From: Periplaneta americana | Taxonomy: Eukaryota; Arthropoda; Insecta; Blattodea; Blattidae | Reading direction: 5' to 3' | DNA length: 64,000 nucleotides | NCBI RefSeq assembly: GCF_040183065.1 | Contig: NC_091124.1 | Span: 64,672,001-64,736,000 of the forward strand | Shown here: piece after piece, positions 37,831 to 49,400 of the stretch | Layout of the letters: each line of letters begins with the position of its first letter | Numbering within the stretch: the stretch's first letter is position 1 | The notes under the pieces: generated by a model | Databases searched by the model: none | What the model was told of the DNA's origin: nothing | The model's input: the letters and a program-made list of their open reading frames with translations, nothing else | Made by a program: the position numbers and the translations under genes

Positions 37831-38149
37831 GTAGCTCTGTATAATTCGATAAGAAAGGTTTATTCTGCAAAGAGTTTGAGTTTATTTTTCAGTTTACTCT
37901 ATACTTACTATCGAAGCAAGAAAGACTCGTAATAATTGAGGGGTTTGCCGGAAAAAGGACGTATACGTCAATATGGCGAATTGAGATACACGCAATCTAA
38001 GATTTTAAAACGCTCCTGAATAAAATGTTGGATAAACTCCAGAACATGGAGTAGCTCTGTATAATTCGATAAGAAAGGTTTATTCTGCAAAGAGTTGGAG
38101 TTTATTTTTCAATTTACTCTATACTTTCTATCGAAGCAAGAAAGACTCC
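37831..38149 (+). repeat. Direct duplication of about 100 bp, 219 bp apart
   Basis: 37831-37930 and 38050-38149 match over about 100 bp with roughly four differences ('agtagctctgtataattcga' opening each). The phrase 'actccagaacatgga' also occurs just before the second copy and at its end, consistent with a tandem duplication of about 219 bp. Confidence 0.85.
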
Positions 38150-38693
38150 AGAACATGGATTGCACCCATTCCCTCTTACTTCAAAATTCCAACCTTGTGC
38201 ACACAAAAAAATTATTGGCACTGAAAATCGAAAGAGAATTGGAGGACAAATTTAAAAGGTACGCAAAACGCGTCCTTGCAAGAGGTTGGGGGCTGTACAA
38301 AACTAAGTATGTGAGCTCCAAGCCTGTTGGCCACTAGTCTCACTCCGGGTTACGCTGCTCCACTGAAGGAGCTCTAGAAAATTTTGAAGGGGAAGCCGAA
38401 ATTGGATGTAACCTCTTAGGTACCACATACGCGAGGGGGACTGAGATTTGATCAAGTGATCACAGAACGGGGCGAGGAGGCGATGGCTGGTGTTTGCCGT
38501 TAGGATGGCGAGACTCTGTCATCTGTTGTTCGATGACAAAGCATGTGAAGGCCGTCGGAAGAAGCGCCGTGAAATCTAAATCTGCAATTTGAGAGGTCCC
38601 TGTCCTTTCAAATTGCGACTAATTGAGTGACCTCGTATATTTAATAGACAATTTATAGGTTCTGAACTAGGGCATACGTCGTTTATAATAAAG

Positions 38694-39150
38694 GGGAATA
38701 TATATATGGGGAAGGGCATATAGGTCCGTGGCCCATTTCTTATAGGGCTCATCCCGACATTTGTCTTACGCCTTAGGAAAACCACGGAATACCTTTGGCA
38801 GGATGAGTTGTCTCATATATAAGAGACTAGCCAATTTGGCTATTATGTAGGAGGTGATTGTTGTCATGAGCCTTGTTGAATCGTCTCAATTTTGAGACCA
38901 GCCATTTGGCTATATGATGGCTCAATTACGAAGAGGGGGGAGAGATGTAATTGTTAATTAATTTAGAGTAATTAGGGAGATTCATGGGGATATGAGTGGA
39001 GGTCCATGGCCCATTTCTTTTAGGGCTCATCCCGACATTTGTCTTAGCGCCTTAGGAAAACCACGGAAAAACCTTAGGCAGGATGAAAAAGTTTACCTCA
39101 GGTTCGAACTTGGGTCCCCATACATTACAGTCATTCATCTTACCTCAACA
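38694..39150. repeat. Two copies of an unnamed interspersed repeat
   Basis: 'ggcccatttcttatagggct', 'catcccgacatttgtctta' and 'ccttaggaaaaccacgga' occur at 38728-38813 and again at 39008-39095. The second copy continues into a reversed box B-like 'aggttcgaacttgggtccc'. Between them, 'gagactagccaatttggct' and 'gagaccagccatttggct' form another pair. Confidence 0.7.
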
Positions 39151-39465
39151 CTACAGAGACCTACATATTGGCACTGAAAAGTGCCTTTTCGTAAATATAA
39201 TGATGCGCATTCGACAAACGCAGACAAATCTGCTCTTTTTAGTATTTTAAGACATAATTTGTTAGGTGCAATCCGTGTTCTAAAACTTTCCCGTATTTTG
39301 ATTCCATTAATTAATTGTTTTCTGCAATGTAACATTTCATTTAAGACTAATTTCAACTAAACATAATTTGTATAATATTTGCTCATAAACTGTTTGTGGC
39401 AGTTGGGGGGACGGCAAATTTTAGCACTGTCTAGGGGCGGCACTATACCTAAATCCGACCCTGTT

Positions 39466-39610
39466 GATGCAATTAGCGGTATTTGATAGGATGAGTCCGA
39501 AGATTCGCTATAGGATTACCTGACACTCACCTTACAGTTGGGGAAAATTTCGAAGAAAAACAACCAGTAATCAATCCAAGCGGGATTCGAAAGCAATGCC
39601 GGAGTATTAG
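39466..39610 (-). repeat. SINE family 3, fragment
   Basis: 'gaagattcgctataggatta', 'acctgacactcaccttacag' and 'ttggggaaaatttcg' match the copy at 45218-45451. The tRNA head is absent. Confidence 0.65.
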
Positions 39611-40156
39611 TAGAAGATGTTCAGTAACATCTTGAATAACACTGATGAAGTAACATCAACGCTATAAAATGATGACCTTGTGTAGAAATTATATTATACA
39701 GGGTGTTTCAAAAGTGATAGTAAAAAGTTTACAGATGAGAAGCGAAAAAGTTTCAGTAAACATGGTTCACAAATTAACCATTTACGAGATAATGCTATAT
39801 TTTTGCTGGCTGGGGCCACCAGTGAACCGAGCATCTGGATACTGTTAAGTGGCAACATTCATGCTTAATATGTAGGCCTATGCCACACTCTCACCATCCC
39901 ATTTTCTTCTAAGTATGAGGCAATATCTAAACATGATATGATGAATGGTGGATAGATAGGGGAGAACCTGTACTTAGATCATCGGATGTAAATCATTTGG
40001 AGTTTTGTGTATGAGGCAGGGTTGCCAGATTCTCTCATCAGCAATTCAGGACAGGTGATAATACTGTGTACTTCAACGTGATTGCACATTTTAATTAATT
40101 CAATTTGCAATACAGCTGATTTTATTCGTTTTATGTATTTAGACTAATTATATAGA

Positions 40157-40324
40157 TGAAGGATGAGTGGAACGGAGGAAAACTCTCTCTGGCACCGGGA
40201 TTTGAACCCGGGTTTTCAGCTCTACGTGCTGACACTCTATCCACTAAGCCACATCGGAGTCCCATCCCAATGTCGGATTGAATCCTCTCAGTTTAAGTTC
40301 CACCTCTTGGATTCACTCTACTAA
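40157..40324 (-). repeat. tRNA-like SINE inserted in the mariner-like element, 12-bp duplication
   Basis: Reversed pseudo-tRNA with 'gggatttgaacccgggtttt' and 'tatccactaagcc', flanked by a perfect 'taattatataga' at 40145-40156 and 40325-40336. It is younger than the element it interrupts. Confidence 0.88.
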
Positions 40325-40789
40325 TAATTATATAGAGCCAAAACTTTTAATTTTGTTACATTCTTGCTACATTATGAAACTTTCTTAGAATTATTGATAA
40401 AATCAAGATAAATAATGGTCATTTCAGCCTGACCTATGGGAAAAATGAATCATACAGGTTAAAATGCTATTAATAATAAATTAACTTTCAAAAAGAGTAA
40501 AGAATAAAGAGCCTGTATAATACCTGATACTATAGTATCATTTTTATTTCTATGTAACCGATAGGATGTGCCAGGCACGTTAACGACGATTATGAACATA
40601 GGTTGGACAGAGTCTTAGGAAAAATGATTAAGGAATTTTAAAAATAATCTTATAAGAATGAGCAAAAAATGACATTCCAATTGATTGGACATTCCGGGAC
40701 AAATATAACTCAATCCAGGACACACCATTGAAATCTAAAACAATCCTGAGTAATCCAGAAGTCTGGCAACCCTGGTATGGGGTTATGCA

Positions 40790-40961
40790 AGTTTACACAA
40801 CAGTTTTCACCACACCTGAAGAATTACAGCATCGGACTGTATATGCCTTCCAGCAAATGAAGAATGGCCTAGGATTCCTCGAGCGCATTCTTGGATCTTT
40901 GCAGAGAAGACTACACAGATGCATTCAAGTGCATGGTCAGCATTTTGAACACCCGCTGTAA
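40790..40961 (+). pseudogene. C-terminal fragment of a mariner-like transposase
   Basis: The frame reads FTTPEELQHRTVYAFQQM, then FLERILGSLQRRLHRCIQVH and GQHFEHPL-stop. This is the family ending I know as 'TPEEL...RR...C...NGGHFEHLL' in arthropod mariner-like transposases. The catalytic part is gone. Confidence 0.75.
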
Positions 40962-41057
40962 AATTCTTCAGTTAATATGTTCATACTGTACTGTACTTTA
41001 TTTATTCTCAAACTTTACTGTTGTTCAAACAAAAAGTTTGTTTTGTGTACCTTCAAT

Positions 41058-41115
<58 letters not shown>

Positions 41116-41579
41116 TATGGTGTTGAAGCCAAAATTATGAATTTTATTGTCTCGTGATTGATAAATAAAATAAAACTGTCATTGCTTTTATTGGAATTAG
41201 TACTTACGGCCCCAAATAACACAAAATGGCATTAACTCGTAAACGGTTAATTTGCTGGAACTTTTTTGCTTCTCTTTGTTTTTACTTCTCATTCCTAAAT
41301 TTTTATCATCACTTTTGAAACACCCTGTATTGTATGTTCCTTCACGTATTGCTGCAAAGAATCGAATTCTCATCAGTTACTGTGAAAAAAAAAGAAATAC
41401 TCTTAAAATATTCAATTATCATTTACTTGATAAAACTGCCAGTAGACTGTGAGTGTGAATTTTCAATATAACATGTTATTTCTTAACTCCATCCACGCCA
41501 ATGATTTTAAGGCTGGTCGCAGCATTATTTAGGATGAATTATAGAACTGGAAGTGGTTGCGGGCGAAGGTTAATGTGTG

Positions 41580-41704
41580 GCATGGCAAAAGATGTAAGTT
41601 GAGTGCATTGTCTCGCTGGCTAATAGTTGCCTGCTCGAAATAATTGCCGTCACTTGTCACAGCGAGCAGTCACAGCCAGCGCGTCATTAGCACGCCTCAC
41701 AGCA
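41580..41704 (+). promoter_or_regulatory. Putative promoter and 5' UTR of gene 2
   Basis: A locally GC- and CpG-richer stretch ('cagccagcgcgtcattagca') lies just before the proposed ATG, with possible initiators such as 'gagcagtcaca'. No TATA box is convincing. This is inference from position and composition. Confidence 0.3.
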
Positions 41705-41716
41705 ATGCAGACACAG
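41705..41716 (+). CDS. Gene 2, coding exon 1 (12 nt, predicted)
   Basis: ATG CAG ACA CAG followed directly by the donor GTAAGT, phase 0, matching the phase-0 acceptor at 43995. If it is wrong, translation would begin at the ATG that opens exon 2, giving nearly the same signal peptide. Confidence 0.5.
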
Positions 41717-44700
41717 GTAAGTTTGAACCACACAGTTCGGAGAAATGAATGAAAGTATTGATAATGCAGAAAATTTTGTTGTAATGTGCTACCAATCACA
41801 AGGAGGATGTGTAATGTCTGATGTGTTTGTACAACGTGATATTTAAAATACCGGTGTATTAAGTGTATAACAGAACTGAACCAATTAAAACATCAATGTG
41901 TAGCGCGTTTTATTAGGTGCATAGGTGGTTTTAACAAGAATGTTTTGGTTTAAAATACATTTTAAAATCCTCTGGTTTGGTTGAGGTAGCTTATTAAAGT
42001 ACCGGTACTATAGATTTTCGATTGTTTTTTAAAGTACAGTATTACATAAATCTTTTTATGAACATTTAAAACACATACGAAAATATTAAACAACACGCTA
42101 TAATGCACAAGAATTTCATTTTTCCCAGAAATGTACATTACTTGTCATTGTTATCTCTCAAGCGATTTGTATTGTTGTATTTATTTACAAAATGACTCCT
42201 AAATTTAATTTATTGGTCCGACTCAATTTTGATTGGAAACAATACTTGATGTATTGTAAGGTCTACACTTTAATTATCAGATTATTGATAACTTTTTTCT
42301 AATTGCAAATTTTATGGAGGAAATGTCAAAAGACGCTATTGTTATCAGTAGGTCTATGCCAAATAATTCTATCAATTTGCATAAAAATTATGGCAGTGTT
42401 TCAAAAAGCTAGATCCTTTTTCATATTTCGTTTAGCATTTTTTGTCAGTTTTTAAAAATTACATTTTTATATCGGCAGGTAAGTTCTGAACATCATTTCT
42501 GCTTATCAAAATAAAGCATTTTAAAACGATTTGCCTGAGAACGAGCTTTGAGCGGTCATTTCAAAACAAAATAGATTTTGTTACATCCAAAGTGGTAATC
42601 ACATCCATCCCACTAGCATCGATCAGTGTGTTGTATTTGTGATTCTATTAAACTGCATGAAATACGGTATATCAGAGTTAGGGAATTTTATAAATAGAAA
42701 TTCAAGCTATAGAGTCAGTGGCATCATATGGTGATAATGAAGCAGTGGTGGAAAGCAAGAGAAAACTTTTGTGTTGAGAGGTAGTCAGCTCATAATAATT
42801 GCTTTATCCATTACAGATCGTATTCTGATTCAAACTACAAATTGAATCACAATATTGAGAAGTCCCACATGTCCATATGATTTCGTATTCTAAACATGTA
42901 GACTTATGATGAGAAACCCCACTTATTCTCCTCAACATTCATTTTAGCTAAAGTGTTAAGAAAAAAAATAATTTGACCACAAATTTAGGACCTGAGATGT
43001 TTTTTGTATCTCCTGAAAAGTTTAGTTTTCTATACATGTGGGGTTTCTCAATATTTCTGTTCAATTAGTCAAATTTGGGTATCGGTATTCATTACGATTT
43101 GGACTAGTGCTGCAGTAATTTGCAATTTTACCGTTAAGGAAGGCCGAGGAGATCAACCCAATAAAAGGATAATTGTTTACGTTCCTTACAATATTCTAAC
43201 TTTGCTACGACAAAAATTGAAATATTGTCAATTGTGGAAGTATTTAGGACTATAAGTGAGCTGTATACAGGTGTATCAAGCATTGGTACTTTAAATACAG
43301 CAAAAGGACAAGTGGGCATATTCATTGTCCATAAGTTTTCGCAATAACTAATTAGATTAACGCTTAGATCAGTGCTTGTGTTTTATTCATTTCTAAAGAG
43401 TTTAGATGCAGACATACCCTTCTTCCATTACTAAAGTATTTACTTACTCCTCGGCGCTACAGCCCATGTAGGACCTTGGCCTCCCGAACAATTCTAGCCC
43501 ATTCTTCTCTATTCTCTGCTCTATTCCTGTTCCTTGGTTCCATAACAAAAAGTTTCTTCGAAGTCGGGTTGTTAGCCCCACATTCAAACCCCAGGCTGGA
43601 GGACTGGGTCATTTGATTTTGGAGTTTCTTTCTCCTAGGCCTGACAGGATCTTTGGGATAGGTCTAAGGATAATAGGTCGTTGTGAGATGTATTTTGTCC
43701 GACCCCTCCGCTGAGACCTGTCCGGCTTGGGTGACCCTGCCAGTAGCGTTGCCAGTAGCTATGCTACTGCCAGCATAGCCCTCAGTTTCATTCAAACCTC
43801 CTTGCCCGCACAGACAGTGTTTCAATAGGCATATATTGGAATGATACAACATGTGAACGACAAGAACCCCAAATTTTATGTGCGATTCCTTTATTTTCCC
43901 TATTCTTGGATGACAGCGGTATTCAAAATAAGATGAGTACCAGTACTGGTATTTTTATTTTGCTGATTATTGATTTTCTGTTTTTTTATTGCAGATGTTT
44001 GTCGGTGTAATTATGATGGCAGCCTTGCTGCTGATGGTAGCGTCGGAATGGATACAATTACCTATGGTGGAACCTGGCGGAAAGATAAAAGTTAAACAAA
44101 GACCATATGATATTGAAGAGGATTTTCAGACGTCATCTCACGATAGAAAAGGCGAAGTGCAAACAATTTCTAGAAGAACATCCAATGATCAGTTTGAAGA
44201 TAAAGCAGTAACACTTGGCATCACTCGCACAGAAGCGACCACTTCTGAATCTCTCCTGGAGACAGAGGCCAGTGATGTCAGCTTTCATGTACATCTGACA
44301 GCTTCCAATATGAAACTGCCTGATGCTCCGCATAAAACAGGAGTTTCATCCACATCACTTCATGGAGATGACACCGTTGTAAATTCAAGTTCAGAAAATG
44401 ACCCAAAGATATCACAAAAGGAAAGCAAAGCGTCTAGCTCCGCATTTGACATGTTGAGATCTGTACACCAGAAATTGGTGCAAGTGATGCCTAACACTCT
44501 ACGAGAGAAGATGGATTTTCTACAACAACTCAAGAACAGAATGCTTCATTATATGGGTATGTAGCTTAGAAAGTATGTCACGAGACATTGTCTTGCAATA
44601 TTAATGAGGTGTTTACTTGCATAGATATATTGTATGTTTATAAATTAGGGAGCTTTGTGGATGTGAAACAATTGACCATCGAATTTTGTCTAGTGCCCTC

Positions 44701-45673
44701 TCCAAGTTACATATATTTTCTTATACAATTTGAAATAAAATTCTTTTGTTTGGGATATATTGGAAAACAAAAGTAACCTACGTTACTCAAAGTATATTTG
44801 CTCCTCAGATTGCCAAGAAAATTTTGGAATTAACCTCCAGCTAATGTCATACAGTAGGCCTATAGTACCTAGCACATGAATTAGCTATTCACGATTTCTT
44901 TAACTACCAGTACCGTATTTTGGTTTCTATTAATATTTTCATTATAACAGTGAAAGAAACATAATATGGAAGGGAAGTAAGGCTACTTTTACACGTACTT
45001 ATATCACTGTTTGTCATCTGAATGACCACTTCACACTTTTTTATTCCATGTAATTCATATAATTATCTCTAAATCATAAATATTAAAATGCTATGAAGAA
45101 GGAGTATTATGGAGGAAAAAGTGAATTAACAAACATTTTTCTGATCGTAACATTTTTTTAACATTGTACCAGTACTTATATACAATAAGTACCCTGTTTT
45201 AGTTATCACAGCTTTTTTTTACTTGGTTATTTAACGACGCTGTATCAACTACGAGGTTATTTAGCGCCGATGGGTGTGATGATAGCTAGATGGTATTAGG
45301 CGAGATGAGGCCGAGGATTCGCCAAAGACTACCTGACATTTGCCTTACAATTGGGGAAAATCTCGGAAAAAAACCCAACTGTTTAATCAGCCCAAGCGCA
45401 ACACCGGATCAGCAGGCAAGTGCCTTAGCCGACTGAGCTATGCCAGTGGCCCACAACTTTTTATGTGAACAAATAGTAATGAAGACGACAGAGCCAATTT
45501 TAAATAATTTATTACTCTGATGGATAGGCCAAATTAAAAGAATCATACGGAAAAAGGGATATAAATGACAAGAAATAAACAAAAGAAAAGCATGGCAAGA
45601 TGGAGGCAGTATTGGAGGCATATTTGGAATTGACCTTCCGAAATGAGGATACAATAAGAGGAGGAGGAGAATA

Positions 45674-45726
<53 letters not shown>

Positions 45727-46390
45727 ATTGATTATGTTTACATGATTAGGTGACCTCTAAATATGTAATATAACTTTAACAAAATTCGTCCAATAGTTGA
45801 ACATTTTTTAAAAATAGAGATAAACAAATAGACACAACCTACCAATATTTTCGTTTTCAGGCAGGATACGAACTGAATATTTCCTCCAGGGGGGACATTA
45901 AAATAAAAATACTGTCCATAATAATTAGCAATATTAGCCAACTTGTAATGTTGTTGCGTTCAACTTACATTAAAGAAGAAATAAAAATAGTTGTTATATA
46001 CTAGCACTGCATTAATAACATATAAAATACGGAAACTATAAATTATGCACCTGAAGGGGATAAATATTGTCTCTGGGAGAAGCAAATTAATACCTTTACA
46101 GCAGGGGACATCAGAGTCTCTGGAAGAGACGATCCTCTGTATCCCCTTATCAATTAGCACCATGGTTTCAAGTGATTCTAAAAATGTCCATTTACATTAG
46201 AATATTATTGGATTATTTGCAGCATTGGATTATTTGAATAAATCAAGCATTTGTAACGACATACCGAATGAATCCAGGCTTGATCACCAGCAAGGAAAGT
46301 AGCCATAATTATTAAAATTATTAACGATTCCGGAATTCTTTGCCCTTTCTGTAGAATTTTCCAAGTTTTCTTCAATAGCCACATCGTTAC

Positions 46391-46428
<38 letters not shown>

Positions 46429-49400
46429 GTTCCTCCTTAAATTGGTCCTATTTGCCAATTTTAAATGATGATACAATAGCAATTAAATCCGTATATGATC
46501 AGTATGTCACAAGGATAAAGCTTTTAACCACACCACAAGAACCTCATAAGACTACTGCATCGGCCTCGGTAGCATACTTGGTATAGCGCTGGCCATCTAT
46601 GCTCGAGGTTGCGGGTTCGATCCCAGCCGAGGTCGATGGCATTAATTGTGTTTAAATGCGACAGGCTCTTGTCAGTAGATTTACTGGCATGTAAAAGAAC
46701 TCCTGCGGGACAAAATTCTGGCACACCAGTGATGCTGATATAACCTCTGCAGTTGCGAGCGTCGTTAAATAAACCACAATTAAATCATAAGACTGCACCA
46801 TGGGAAAGCAATCTACTTTAGCTACTGGGATGAAACAAAGAATCACATCTCATGAACGCCATTGGGGCATAAACAGATATATCACTACCCAGATTTAAAT
46901 GGATCCACAACAGTGGGCTAGACTGAAAGTCGTGGTTCACTTTCTAAGGAATTATTACAAGAGGACATAATGCACTTATTATTTCTCAGCCCCTGCTGTG
47001 GCTGAGTGGTCAGATCTCCAGCCTGTCACGCAGGTGGCTCGGGTTCGAGTCTCAGTGAGGTCTGGGATTTTTCTTGGAGTTCTCCTGTTTTTCCACATAT
47101 TAGGCATCTACATCATTCCGTCATCATTTCTCTATTTCGTCATAATTCCATAGCATTCTCCAATCACCAGCTGGCGATGCATGTAGGGAGCTGGCCTAGG
47201 GACGAGGGGGGTTGCCTGCTCAAAAGCTGGGTACGCAACAAACCTTAGTGTAGTCAGTCGGTGTAGGTTTGAGAATGCGCGTAGCTTGAGGGTTAGCACA
47301 ATAGATTGTAACAGGTCGCAGTGCTGGGTCATAGTGCCCCCTTCCGAAAATTCCATTCCATTCCATTATTTCAGAATTATATGTGAATAGTATAGCTTAT
47401 GTATGATTTACTTTGCAAGAAAATCTCATGTTCATAAGAAATAAAGAATCTTTCGATGGGTAAATATGTGAAAGTAAATGTAATGAGTACAATAGATCTA
47501 GTAGAGTTGTACAACACATACTATATCGTGCATTCATATTTTCATAATCAGATGTATTTGTTCCAGAGAGACGTATCAGAGGCTTGTGGACGACAGACAA
47601 TCAGAGACAATCCAGAACAGAAAAGGGAATGATGGCTTTCCCATCTATGGAAGGGGCGCTCATGTCCATTTCATTCCTTATCTTTGCAGTGTTCCTCATC
47701 AAGTTAGTGCAGGTAAAATTACTTTTGTAATTATCTAATAGTGCAGATTCAACTTTTTTTTTAGCAGAAGTGCGCGTGAAGGGTTAAGATATTGGCTGAA
47801 TCATCATGGAGTACAAATGCTTGATATAACACTGGAAGAAAATGTGGTCGCTTTCTGTAACTTATTTTATGAAAGAAGTTACACATACAGAAGAGTAAAA
47901 AGTATGGAACATTGCTTAAAACTTTTTTATTTTTAGTTTTATTGAAAGAAGCTTAGAACTTAACTAAAGTTCATTCTCTTAAAATATACAATACTTGCAA
48001 TGTATAAACAAACAAAGATCTGAAATAAAACGAGTAATAAATTTCGAAATATGTATGGTAAGACTTTACTGTGTTAAAATTTCAACGTACCTCGTTTACA
48101 TGTTTCGACCTATTTATGGGTCATCTTCAGAACTGGTCGTTGTTGGTCTTGGCGCCACTTGTTCTGTTTCCTGTGAGGGTGTGTTCCTGTGATATAGTGT
48201 AGAGTCAAAGAGTGTGTGTGTTTTGAAGTTGAGAATTTCGTTGGGGTGTGTTTTTGTGTGTTTGTGGACAAAACCATAAGGAACAACATAAAATTCGAAA
48301 AACAAACAATAATAAAGAACAACATAGACATAATGAATAAAATAAAAGACAAACATATCCCACACAATACAACATTAGCAACTTTCGACATAACTAACCT
48401 ATACACAAACATACCCATAAAAGAGACGCTACAGATACTAGAACAAATGCTCAAAAACAACAACACACCACAAGAACATATTAAAGAAATCATCCGCACC
48501 ACAGACATCATCACAAAACAAAACTACTTCACATACAATAACAAATATTACACCAAACCGAAGGTCTACCCATGGGATCACCCATTTCCAGCATACTAGC
48601 AGAAATATTCTTACACCACATAGAACAGACATACATACTAAACAAAGACAACAACAAACACGCAGACAACATCATATATTGCCACAGATACGTAGATGAC
48701 ATACTAATACCATACAAAGGAAACAAAAGACAGATCCAAAACCTACATCAACACATAAACAAAATACACCCAAAGCTACACTACACATTAGAAATTGAAA
48801 ACAACAAATCCATAAATTTTCTAGACATCACATTAACAAAAATAGACAACAAACACACATTCAAAGTATACAGAAAACCCACAACAACAACAACACACAT
48901 ACACAACACATCCAACCACCCCACACAACACAAACAAGCTGCATTCCGAACAATGGTACACAGACTATTCAACATACCAATGAACCAACAAGATTACAAC
49001 GAAGAGCTAAACACAATCAAATACATAGCACAAGAAAACGGATACAACCCTAACATAATAGACAACATAATACGTAAGACAAAACATAATCACAAAGAAC
49101 ATAAGAATACAACACAAACACAAGAACACAAAAAATACATCACACTAACATACGAAAACAAAAACACACACAAAATTGCAACCTCATTTAAGAAATTAAA
49201 TTACAACATCGCATACAGAACAAATAACACTACAAAAATATCTCAACACACAAACAACACAAACAAACAAATACAACCACACAGGCGTATACAAACTCAA
49301 ATGTAACACCTGCAACAAAGTCTACATAGGACAGACAGGCAGATCGTCTCAAACACGTTACAAAGAACACATCACAGCCATAAGAAAATTACAAAACACC

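Larger units (their letters stand above)
39699..41327 (+). mobile_element. Mariner-like element with CAGGGTGTTTC ends, decayed and carrying a SINE
   Basis: The left end CAGGGTGTTTCAAAAGTGAT and right end, read inversely as the same 20 bases, extend with similarity for over 80 bp. TA flanks both sides (39697-39698, 41328-41329). The interior keeps only a C-terminal transposase fragment. It also holds an inserted SINE (40157-40324) and an (AT)n run (41069-41110). Confidence 0.82.

Noticed and set aside
36930-39460. Possible element between 'cagggtgtgacagtgaact' (36928) and 'cctaaatccgaccctg' (39450)
   Set aside because: The two ends do not match as inverted repeats beyond a few bases and the flanks give no duplication.
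45500-45670. Possible LINE tail before the (GAT)n run
   Set aside because: Short frames such as AWQDGGSIGGIFGIDLPK are not clearly a known LINE end.
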